DNA from: Buxus sempervirens
Lineage: Eukaryota; Streptophyta; Magnoliopsida; Buxales; Buxaceae
Length of the DNA: 64,000 bases
Assembly (NCBI GenBank): GCA_947561395.2
Contig: OX387188.1
Span: 35,521,942 to 35,585,941, forward strand
Reading direction: 5' to 3'
Shown: piece by piece, positions 26,742 through 36,739 of the stretch
Layout of the letters: each line of letters starts with the position of its first letter
Numbering within the stretch: the first letter of the stretch is position 1
The notes under the pieces: model-generated
Seen by the model: only the letters and a program-made list of their open reading frames with translations
What the model was told of the DNA's origin: nothing
Database searches by the model: none
Program-made: the position numbers and the translations under genes

Positions 26742-26939
26742 TCTATACTATATGGAAATAGGCCTCTTGGAAAGCGTGCCAAACAGAATGTAAAGTTTTT
26801 CAAAATAGCCCTTACACACCTATTAAGAACATGTATTAATTTAAGGGTACAATGATCAAAACTTACAATCTGTTTTTTAACCGTCCTCTCCCACGTTCTC
26901 CCTCCCTCCATTCCTTCTTATACACGTGCATCATGCTAG
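26742..26939 (+). mobile_element. Helitron-like short non-autonomous element
   Basis: The 198-bp segment starts TCTATACTATATGG and ends CACGTGCATCATGCTAG. It is flanked by A on the left and T on the right, as expected for Helitron insertion at an AT dinucleotide with no target duplication. A second segment with the same ends lies at 55884-56108. It encodes nothing. Confidence 0.6.
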
Positions 26940-27257
26940 TAAAATTGAAACAAATTGACAAACCCAAAACCAAACATAATAGATTTAGTTTAGTTTGGTT
27001 TATTGGTTTTAACCAACAAACCGAACCATCTGTAATTAGTCTGGTTTGGTTTGACCTTAAAGCTAATGCTGAATTGAAACGGATTAATGACAACCCAAAA
27101 CCGACCCTAATAGGTTCAGTTCGGAAGTGAACTTTTGCTGGCTTCCCTAATTAGGAGAAATAATGAGACTTCATGAATTTGGGTTGTTACATGCTGCAAG
27201 CCAAATACGTTTTTTTTTTAATTTTATGTATAATCAGTTTACACCATAAATTATTTA

Positions 27258-27645
27258 GGGTAAATTACACTTACCTTCCTTGAGGTATGACATAATTACA
27301 CTTACTTCCCTTGGGGTTTCTGATATAACACTGTCACCCCTTGACGTTTATGTGTGGGTCACACTAACACCCCTCACTACATTTTCCGTATTAAAAAATA
27401 AATAACTTTTGAATGTATAACTAAAAATTAATTTTTAGTCATATATTCACAAGTTATTTATTTTTTAAAATTAATTTTTAGTCATACATTCAAAAGTTAT
27501 TTATTTTTTAATACGGAAAATGTAGTGAGGGGGTGTTAGTGTGACCCACACATAAACGTCAAGGGGTGACAGTGTTATATCAGAAACCCCAAGGGAGGTA
27601 AGTGTAATTATGTCATACCTCAAGGGAGATAAGTGTAATTTGCCC
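27258..27645. mobile_element. Foldback MITE, Mutator-like, 388 bp
   Basis: The left end GGGTAAATTACACTTACCT and the inverse of the right end GGGCAAATTACACTTATCT begin two arms of about 165-190 bp that are almost perfect reverse complements. The element is flanked by the direct repeat AATTATTTA (27249-27257 and 27646-27654), a 9-bp target duplication typical of Mutator-like elements. The centre holds an imperfect tandem duplication of about 45 bp. It encodes nothing. Confidence 0.85.
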
Positions 27646-28465
27646 AATTATTTAACATGTAATATGTGTGCACATTGCATGCAACCAAACGGTTCAAGAA
27701 GCATAAACCCTAAATCGACCCGTTTATTTCCGGGCTGAAAATGGGTCAAAATCTGGAACCAGTCCGTTCGTTAAAACCTGAATCCCACTGCTCCGTGTCC
27801 GGAAGGGTTGCTGGTTCGCGTAATAGAGTTGCAATACTCCATGTAATTCTGAGTTCTTATTAAAAATGTTTCGGATTGATGCACGTCATGTAGCTTCTTT
27901 CCTTGATTATTTAAAATTTGCAGATTCCAGGCTGAAGCTTTTGACTTTGCTTTCAAGACACTGTACGTTGATTCAGTTCTTCGAGAGATAGGAATGACTT
28001 TGTTGTGAAGTTGAATTGTAAGCATTCTTCTTCCCAAAATTGTCGATAAGGCAAGGCATTCATGGAACTACAAAATGAAGACGGAGAATTTTGTGCTTTT
28101 AAGTATTTTTCATTGCGAATAGTTTATGGTACCTCCGTAAATTTTTTCTCGAAGATTTTTTTCTTTTTCTTTTTACCTAATTTTTCTTTTTCTTTCGTAA
28201 ATGAGGAAATAATGAATCTAAATCAGAAGCTGCCGGAGTTCGTTTGATTTACAAAAACTTGAAAGGGGAAAATTTTCTGCTGGCATCAACATTAAATTGA
28301 TGCCCAAAGCTTGTATCCCGGGTGCTGTTGATTCATTGAGTGGGCAATGGTGCTTGGCTTGATTTTCATGATTTAGGGGCACAATTGAGAGTCTTGAAAC
28401 GAGCTGTCATTGGGCTCTGCTTGTCATAAGTCTGAGAGGCTTGATCTATTTAAAATTGGTTAAGT

Positions 28466-29080
28466 ATGTTGTAGGCTAGTTCGAACAGATGATGAACAGG
28501 GAAGAACACAAACAGTTTGCTCAAAAACGCAGAGAAATCGTCTCTGAGATTCAACTAATTCTTATTTAATCAAGAAATCCTAAAATCAGTCCACAAGCCG
28601 GACTTTATAGCCAAAAATCGTCTATACTGGAAATTTACTAAAAACGGCAAAATCCCCTAAAGCATGCCTAAATGAAATATAACATAAAACAAGCAACCTG
28701 TGAAAAATCTAGCCCAAATCGGGTTTAAAATCACTTCCTAATCGACAAACGAAGTATTACCAGAAATAGCAACAAATAACTAAGAATAGTGATTCGGAGG
28801 GGAAAACAGCGGAATTTGAGGTCGAAAAATATGCACATCGACTTCAGTGGATGTTCCACGGCGTGCGCGCCGGAAATAACTTTCCGAATTGGGGTTATAT
28901 GTGCGATTCCGATAACTGTAGCCAAAGTTATGGCCAAAATATTAAAGCACACTCAAAATTGCCCCAATTAAAAAGATATCACATCACTTCCTGCCTTTAC
29001 GATGATCTGCCAACTCATGGTATTCCAGCGCCATCAATGTGCAATCTGACAGCTTAGCATCATCTATCTCGGATCCCCCT
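28466..29080. mobile_element. Possible solo LTR or LTR fragment
   Basis: The segment begins TGTTGTAGGC, ends CCCCTGCA, has no coding potential and reads like plant LTR or leader sequence. I found no matching 5-bp target duplication and no second copy, so this is weak. Confidence 0.3.
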
Positions 29081-29584
29081 GCATAGGTATTGCCTTAGTG
29101 GTAAATTAATTCATATTCATTGATTTATATAAATCCCTTATGTCAGAGGATCTAGGTGTTGGGGCTAACTTAATCCATAACCATTGATTTAATGAACAAA
29201 TAAATGCTTACATATGTGTGTTTGTACATATAGGTATTTTGTGTTTTATTTAGATTTATAGAAAACAAACTGGTATTAAGAGTTAAAAACTATTTATCAA
29301 TGATTTAAATCTAAAGTGTAATTTGATTTAACACTTTGTTTTCGCTATAAGTACCAAAATTCGGTCTAGCGGTTAAAATTGATTACCACGTTTAAACTTA
29401 ACATAAAATAGACCTATATGAAACATTCTTTAAACTTATATCAAGTGTTGTATATTTTATGATATTAATGGTTTATCTTGGTATGTTAAACTTCATAATT
29501 TTTTTTGGCCTATTTTTACCTTTAAAGTTTTTGTGCACATTTGTGTCAGTGGTTTGCTTCTACGCTAGTATATACTCTAGGGGT

Positions 29585-29990
29585 GCAACTCGGTTCGGTT
29601 CGGTCCGGGTTGATGTCAACCCAAAACCAAACCGAAAATATACATAGTTAAACCGAACCGAACCGAACCGAATTGAAAACAGAACCAACAAAACCGAAAA
29701 CCGAACCGAAAATATATAAAAAACCAAAACCCAAACCAAACCGAACCGAACTACATGAAAACTATTCGGTTCGGTTCGGTTCGGGTTAGACCAATATTCT
29801 TATCTTAAACAATGGTTTTTTTGTAATATCCTTTAAGTTTAAAGATAAACATTAAAAGTTTATCATATATTATGTTACATATATATAAAACATATATTAT
29901 ATATATATATGAATTCGGTTCGGTTCGGTTTGGTTCGGTTTAGGGAAATAATGTATTCGGTTCGGTTTCAGTTCGGGTTCGGTTTAACCG
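29585..29990. repeat. CGGTT/AACCG pentanucleotide blocks in alternating orientation
   Basis: Blocks rich in CGGTT (29590-29615, 29765-29790, 29915-29990) alternate with AACCG blocks (about 29650-29755), with an AT-rich spacer at 29810-29910. Because the blocks alternate in strand, they could fold into long stems. Similar wording occurs in diluted form at 26960-27125. Confidence 0.7.
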
Positions 29991-30889
29991 AACATGAAAT
30001 TGGAATAACCATTTTTGCCAGTTTGTGTTTGATGCATTGGAATTACTAATTAGTTTAATAACTCAATGATGAAACTGTTTCGTTGCAATTGTTTCTATTG
30101 TTCCTTGGGAAATGGTCAGCCTTCTATTGTAGGTGATTGTATAATTGGAGTGGCCACTGTTGATTCTTTTTAAGCTAAGGGATAATTGTGATCTTTTATT
30201 TTTTATTTTATTTTAGTCTTGTAAAGTGTGATGGGTAGCATGGAAGGGCGTGGATTGAGATGTGAGAAAGGATGTGTGAACATTTAATTTAGTTGAAGAA
30301 ATGAAATTGATACCATGGAATCATAGGACAAGATTCATGTTTTCAATTCCAGTTTATCGGGAAATAAGGCATTTTTGATAAGAGTAATTGAGCTTATTAC
30401 TGTGTCAAACAAATGTTATCATCCATGACTACAATTCAAACCTAAGATCCATTGAAAAGTTATATGACTCACTTCGATAATTTTCTTGTTTTTGTTATTT
30501 TCCGTTGTAATAAGAATGAAACATATGAAATGTAGAATAATCAAATATAAAATTGCATAATATCTGATCCAGAATGTTCTCTGTCCCTTTTTAGTTTCCT
30601 TCCTAAGCTGCTTTTCGAATGTTATAGCTGTATTGATATGAAATGAATACCTATGTGGAAGACTGGATACTGAAGCCTGGAGCTGGCTTGAAAGTTTTAT
30701 CTAGTATGTAAGCCAATCCTCATGGCACATAACAGCGTTCTTGTTGCATTACTCTATTCTTAGATTTTATCAATATTGAGCTTCTCACAAGGAAGCACAT
30801 ATTCGAGGAACAACTGTGGCTGAGATGAGATGCTTGATGGAACTCTGGAATGACTGGGAAGCAAGAATTAAAGATGAATGAATTTTAGA

Positions 30890-31165
30890 ATCAAGTAGCA
30901 TGTAGAGGTTAAAGAAAAGGAGAATCAACTGAGATGGGTTAAAAACGTTAAAATAACACCAATGAAGGTGCTAATGAGACTGTTTGTGCAAGTGAAAGAG
31001 TTGGGTGAAGGCCTAAGAAACATGTATGAAGTTGTAAGGAAAAATTCGTAACATAAAAAGTAAATGATGAAATGACTTTTGAAAGGATTGAATGGCTCGC
31101 GAATGTCATGCTGCTGACCCACTAGTTATAGGGAGGCATAATTGAGTGATTGGTTAATGTGACTG
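30890..31165 (+). mobile_element. RTE-type LINE C-terminal remnant
   Basis: One plus-strand frame reads ENQLRWVKNVKITPMKV, then KELGEGLRNMYEVV. These correspond to the end of plant RTE-type reverse transcriptases, where an RLRWFGH-like block precedes a segment on replaced intervals. A stretch with MTF-like wording and a terminal CC/CTGACCCACTAG follows. Several stops interrupt it. Confidence 0.45.
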
Positions 31166-31553
31166 TATTTTTAGTTCTTCATTCTAGAAGACGAGGTAAT
31201 TTCTAGTCCTGAGACATCTCCAGTCTTCATACAAGGGGTGGAAGTTAAACAAAAATTGTGGAAACATGTCATTTGTATTCTGTGGTGCATACAAGTCTGG
31301 ACTAATTTGCTCTGCAAAATTCTTCGAATTTAGTTAGGGCATACAAGTAGATAACAGCTTTATGTTATGTTTAGCATGACTCATTATTCATTTAGTATTT
31401 GCCCTTTTGAAACCTGATGAACAAACTGCCGATATATCAGGCTCAAAACAATCTTTAACTCCAACCACCATTATTTGTGAAAATATGTATTTATTTATTT
31501 TTTCAGCCATATGGATGTTATTTTTTGGTACTGATATTTTTTATCCACATTGA

Positions 31554-31726
31554 GGGTGTTGGTGTAACGGTAAGGTTGCTCCATTTGTGGTCATTTGTGG
31601 TCTAAAGTTTGTGGGTTAAAGTCATAGGAAACAGCTTTTCTGCTTTTGGAGGTAAGGCTGTGTCCATCAGACACTCTCCAGACCTCGCACAGTGATGGGA
31701 GCCTCGTGCACTGGGCTAGCCCTTTT
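31554..31726 (+). mobile_element. tRNA-derived SINE (Au-like)
   Basis: An A-box-like TGGTGTAACGGTAAGG is followed by a degenerate B-box (GGGTTAAAGTC). Then come the conserved 3' body GGAAACAGC...GGTAAGGCTG...CTCTCCAGACC and GGGAGCCTCGTGCACTGGGC, ending CCCTTTT. This order is characteristic of a widespread angiosperm SINE. No target duplication was evident, so the copy is old. Confidence 0.65.
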
Positions 31727-32643
31727 AATGTTTTCTCTCCATTTCTCTTGAGCATACAATTAATTGAATTAGCAGCAAAGTCCTCACTCACAACAGCATA
31801 AAGCTATTTCAGGATTGAGTTTAACTTCTTGTCAGTCATAAAGGAGCTATTTTGATAACCTGTCCTTTACCAAGCAATGACTATTTTTTTCACCTCACTT
31901 TATCTGCTTATCAAATCTTAAGCATGGTATCAGTGTTTGATTATGATCTGTTTTTTGTTTTATTGTTAGCGATATGATATGATTAAGCCTAATTCGTGGA
32001 TTAGTAACACTTTAATCGTTACTTTATGTCTATCTTTGTCAATTTATCTACAGAACTCAACTTTTATTACTATGAAGAGCCTAGAATTGATAATTGGGAT
32101 CTCGTCAAACATTCTTTCCTTACCATGCTTGTTAAACTGAATTTGTTGCAATGATGCAGTTGGTCTATTGTTCTTTAACAAACAATAACAGGGTGAAGAG
32201 GCTGGCAATGATGGAAAGCATTCTGGACCAGAGATGAATAATCGACTGGATTTCTCTTCTTGTGAGAACTTTTCAACTGGGCAGTTTTTTAAGCTATTAA
32301 CACAGTCATGCATCCTGAGCTGGTGCTGTTATTGGTACATTCAATTTTCAAAATCATTTCGAAGCAAGAGAAATTGATTTTTTTTTTATATTGAATGCAT
32401 CAATCACAATGCCCGATGCAGGAGCTGTGCAGCATTTTGGTGAAGACGATTTCCAGGCCTCTAAAACATTATTCTCAATATCTGTCTTTTCAGATAATAA
32501 TCATAGTAAAGCATGTTTGATTCCGTAATCATTTCCATTGGTGATGTGGTGTGTCATGTATTGTTGATTTGTTTTTCGGTCAATGAAATGTACTCTTACT
32601 TTTGGCCAGAACATTTAAATAGTTGACTGAAGTAACAAATCTA

Positions 32644-32727
32644 ATAAAATGTGAACAGTTTGATCAAGAACCCCAGTTAGATCTGATAAAATATGAACAC
32701 TGTGATCAAGAACCTCCCAACTGGGTT
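32644..32727 (+). repeat. Two-unit 42-bp tandem repeat
   Basis: A unit containing ATAAAATGTGAACAG...GATCAAGAACC repeats once with about 80% identity. The period of 42 bp keeps one open frame through both copies (CEQFDQEPQLDLIK then YEHCDQEPPNW). Confidence 0.6.
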
Positions 32728-34106
32728 TTGATAAGCACAACACCAATTTCTGTTAAGGTACCCTATACAACGAGTTGCACCCAACCTCATGTGGGCCTAA
32801 ACTGTCACACGTAGGCAGACTGTATGCTGAGAGCTTTATTCCTTCACATTTTAATCATAATTCGCATATTCATGTGTACTTACCAACTGTTATGCAGATA
32901 AGTTGGTGCTGCAAGTTACACTTGTACAAATGATGGAGAAAGTCAATGGCTTACCAACTTGGTAGAGCATAAAGGGGTAGATTTTCTCTTTCTTTTCTGG
33001 TGTGCATGCCTTGGTTATCATGAGAGCACTAAGCATGAAAACACACTTACTTTTAATATTCTATTCACATAATATCTACCTAACCTAGAATATTATACAA
33101 AGTGGCCTGGATTTTGTGCAAGATCTTTGAGTGAAAAAGAGTTGGTTGTGGTGGGTGAAAGATTATAAAGTTGGTTGTGGATCTTGTGATGGTAAACCTA
33201 TCATTACAGCAGGAGTGTGAAGAGAAAAAAAAATGGAATATCAACAAGAGAAATATTAACCCATCAAAGAAAGAGTAATGTAGAGTGTTTTATTCCCCTT
33301 AATTGGTAAATGGGTAGATGAAACAGTTATGGAGCATAAGGTTTAAGACCCCACTCTAGTTATATCAGAAATTCATTATAACTTATTGGAGGGAATTTTC
33401 CAATTTTACTTTTCCTCTTTGACAATTTCTGCCTTTATTGTGAAAAGGGTTTTAGTACGAAAACAGATAATTCATAGACAGATTCTATCCTCAATCCTTA
33501 TCCCTAATTCATTCTCTTTTCCATCACAAGAAAAGAGAAAAGTACTTCCATAAACATTTTCTTTCTCTTCTACCAATATCTAGTGTCCAAACACAGCAAA
33601 TTAGGTATCCAATCAGTGTCTTCTTAATGTGCAAGGATTTGCTGTCTTCCACTTAGACCAAGACCCTTATTTCAATACCCATCTGCCATTAGAGATTTTC
33701 AATGCAATAATTAGACTAATGCTCATCTCCCTCCCAATCATAATCAGTCACTTGACTGTGTCCTGCAATATCTGAGCGTTGCTGCACTTGTCTGAATCTG
33801 GCTAGTATGATCCACATGTTTTTGGTTTACTTTTCTTTATTGCTGGATCCTTTCTTGACTTTTTCAATTCCCTCCTCGTCAAGGATGGAATATGACAATC
33901 GGAGAAAATCTTTTAACACGTCATGATAATAGTCTGATAGATCATAATGTGGAGCATCATGCCATCATAACACCATGAGAAGGCATGGTATAAGATAGCA
34001 CAAAGCACTAAATATTCACTCTGAACCATGTTACATCACCGAAAGGCACAGGAAGGATGCAGGGCTGGGATCCACATTTTTATTTGTAACAGTCAGAGTC
34101 CTCTAC

Positions 34107-34187
34107 CATGAGTCTCTTATCGGATTTCACCAAAAAAAAAAGTCTCTTATGGGATTTCACCAAAAAAAAAAAAGTCTCTTATGGGAT
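34107..34187 (+). repeat. Three-unit ~32-bp tandem repeat
   Basis: GTCTCTTATSGGATT recurs three times, the first two followed by TCACC and a run of 9-12 A. The poly-A tracts and perfect unit identity suggest replication slippage. Confidence 0.8.
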
Positions 34188-34747
34188 TGCTTGGTTGACA
34201 CGTTATTTCATAATCAGACGCAATGACTCATTCAACTGGGAGATTTGGGTGCGTAGATGCAGTGACTTTGAGAAGAAAATAGACTTCAAAGTCTTGCGTC
34301 AATTTTCAAATTCGTCCACTAGTTTAAGGTTATTGACGAGAAAATTTCAAGTACCACATAGAAACACTGAGAATGGTACTCCCTCTAGGGTCAGTCCTTG
34401 ATCAATCACTCTAAACCAATTAAGCATGACCATCCTTTATGTAGCGGGCCACATTTACCAGATGCGTGTTATATCATCTAGGTGTTGAAGATGTTGAAGA
34501 GAGAGAGAGAGAACAAGGGGGAGCCTATTGTCCCTAGTCTAGAACTTGATGGAATAATAAAAACCACAAGGTGATCAGAAAATGATTGAGGATATGGCGT
34601 GATGTGCACTGAGCCCCACACAAGTAGGAACTCATGATAAGGCGCATAAACTCAACAGAAAATAGGCCAGATGGAAAAAGGAGAAAGTGTGAGAGTTTTT
34701 CATGCAGTTACTGTAGTGAATGGGGTTGCATCTTCCCAGTCTCCATC

Positions 34748-34754
34748 TATAAAT
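34748..34754 (+). promoter_or_regulatory. TATA box of the lipid-transfer gene
   Basis: TATAAAT lies 139 bp upstream of the ATG at 34887, and a CT-rich leader follows it. Confidence 0.6.
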
Positions 34755-34886
34755 TGGGAAGAGAGTCTAGCCAAGTTCTCCCATCCCATTTGCTTTTCCA
34801 CTTAATCTCTTTCTCCTCATTGCTTTCAATCCCTCTCTTAGTCTCTTTCTTTGTTGGCCATCTTAATTTGTGTGGGTGAAGAAGGG

Positions 34887-35180
34887 ATGAAGATGGTGAG
34901 GGGATCTTGCAATATTGCACCGTTTGTTATTTTGCTGGTGTTGCTTCTGAGCGGAGCACGCGTGTCGATGGCCGTTACGTGCAGCCCCACGCAGCTTGCC
35001 GTCTGTGCAAATGCAATAATGGGGTCAGCTCCTCCCTCCCCAGTTTGCTGCAGCAAGTTAAGAGAACAAAAGCCATGCCTCTGCCAGTACCTTAAGGATC
35101 CTAACCTCAGGAAGTTCGTTAGCTCCCCCAATGCCAGGAAGGTTGCTACCACATGTGGGGTCCCATTCCCCAGGTGCTGA
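34887..35180 (+). CDS. Non-specific lipid-transfer protein, type 2
   Basis: A single exon encodes 97 residues. An N-terminal signal peptide of about 29 residues (hydrophobic core FVILLVLLLSG, cleavage predicted after VSMA) precedes a mature protein of about 68 residues. The eight cysteines follow the type-2 pattern: C-X7-C-X13-CC-X8-CXC-X23-C-X6-C, with Leu between the paired CLC cysteines as usual. Four disulfides form a hydrophobic tunnel that carries lipids in the apoplast, with roles in cuticle deposition and defence in the family. The first in-frame ATG (34887) is chosen; a second, two codons on, is equally workable. The gene stands alone between transposon-rich flanks. Confidence 0.93.
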   Translation: MKMVRGSCNIAPFVILLVLLLSGARVSMAVTCSPTQLAVCANAIMGSAPPSPVCCSKLREQKPCLCQYLKDPNLRKFVSSPNARKVATTCGVPFPRC

Positions 35181-35802
35181 GACTCATTTCCTATACATAC
35201 AAAAGCCCAAGTCTTCTACAATCTTTATGTTTTATAGTGTCTTATATTATATGTGGTTTGGGGAAGGTTATTGTCATCTTTAATGGTCAAGGTATCTATA
35301 TCTGTTGTTGAAAGCAGAACCAGTAAGTATTGGAAGTACTAAGGAATAAAATCTTGGGTGTTAGTGTGTTCATATTTTGTATGTTTACTTCTTTTCCTCT
35401 CCTGTAACTTCTGCTTGCAGGTTTTAATGAAAGGATTGTTTGAGTGGACTAACTGGAAATGTTTTTTCTTGCCTAAAAGAAATGAAACAATGAAAAAAAA
35501 AATTGAAAAAATTTAGCTTCCCAGGTGAACAGAGGACCAAGAAAACAATCAGAAAGGATTCATTGCTAATGGGCCAATCTGCTTGGATTGATGACACTGG
35601 CTCAGTTTATATAGACTGAGCATAAGAGCTAAAGCTCACATGACCATCATAGACAGGCCAAGTTTGGGCCCATAAAAACCTGATGCAACCAGGTCTAACT
35701 TGGGAAAGCAAGCTTAATAATGTGCTCCTGCTTTTGCTTAGCTCCTCAAGTGCTCTGCATAACAACCTTAATTAAACTAATAACCTCATGTAGGTCTACT
35801 AA
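35181..35802. other. 3' flank of the lipid-transfer gene and spacer
   Basis: This holds the probable 3' untranslated region of the lipid-transfer gene. I see nothing else recognisable. Confidence 0.4.
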
Positions 35803-36181
35803 GGTGGCGTTTGGTTGGGGATTGGGGATTTGGATTCTGGTGAAAATCCAATTAGTTAATCTAATTAAAGGTGTTTGGGTTGGATTATAAGGGCAATTAA
35901 ATAATCTAAGTTCATAATCCACCCATAATTAGAATCTACTACAAGATGGATTCTGAGATTATTTGTCAATTCTTGGCAAAATCTAATCAATGGGATTATC
36001 CTTCCAAAAGAGAAGCCTTAATTCCTGCCAACATGGTACATCTTCTCTAATAATCTGATTCTAATTTCCATTGTAACCAAACATGATTTTGGATTTTAAA
36101 AATTGATAATTATAATCGGATTCTGATAATCCAGAATTAGGATCAAAATCAATAATCTATAACATCAACCAAATGATGCCC
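35803..36181. mobile_element. MITE-like element with imperfect terminal inverted repeats
   Basis: The left end GGTGGCGTTTGGTTGG pairs imperfectly with the inverse of the right end CAACCAAATGATGCC. The interior is AT-rich with repeated GGATT/AATCC words. The look is that of hAT-type MITEs, but the flanking duplication is not clear. Confidence 0.5.
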
Positions 36182-36739
36182 CAAGGCCTTAAACCATCAC
36201 ACCAGATACTTTTGGGTAACATATATGCTTGATTAAGGGATTAATGCTTACATTCCTTTCCTATTTATAGTATGCCAGATTGATCCTTTTACACTCCATA
36301 TTCTTCTTAATTGCCTACAGTCTTTAACAATTTAAACTTCCATGAGAAGAAAGACATCATGCTTTGTGATTTCATTCTGGCTTTGTAACCTTGTGTGGAT
36401 GTATTAATAAAATATGGTTAGGTAAGCATTATCTGTTGATGATTAAGAATCCAAACTGATGGAAATTCCAATATATTCTATGGTTATTGCTGACAAAGGA
36501 AAATCAACTAAATGGCAAACGAATTAGAAAGATTGATAACTCCTTGGCTTACCAAATGAACTAATCAAATAAAAGTTCTTTTATTAAAATATGAGAATCA
36601 CAAAGAGTGTGCTCAAAAAGAACCAGAAATTCCAGAAATAGAACTTCCAAAATTCATATGTACAAAAGATCTGCATTTAGAGCAATGTACCTATGGCTTT
36701 CATGGCAACAATGTTGAAGAAAGGCGAATTCCGGCTTTC

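Larger units (their letters stand above)
31740..34700. other. Intergenic region without a supported gene
   Basis: Frames are short and unrelated to families I know. Notable items are the 42-bp tandem duplication at 32644 and the 3-unit repeat at 34107, listed separately. The last 200 bp are the probable promoter of the lipid-transfer gene. Confidence 0.4.

Noticed and set aside
27771..28037. 88-aa minus-strand frame and an exon-like plus-strand stretch (FQAEAFDFAFKTLYVDSVL)
   Set aside because: The plus-strand stretch reads like an exon after a CAG, but I could not find adjoining exons in phase or name a family, so I do not call a gene.
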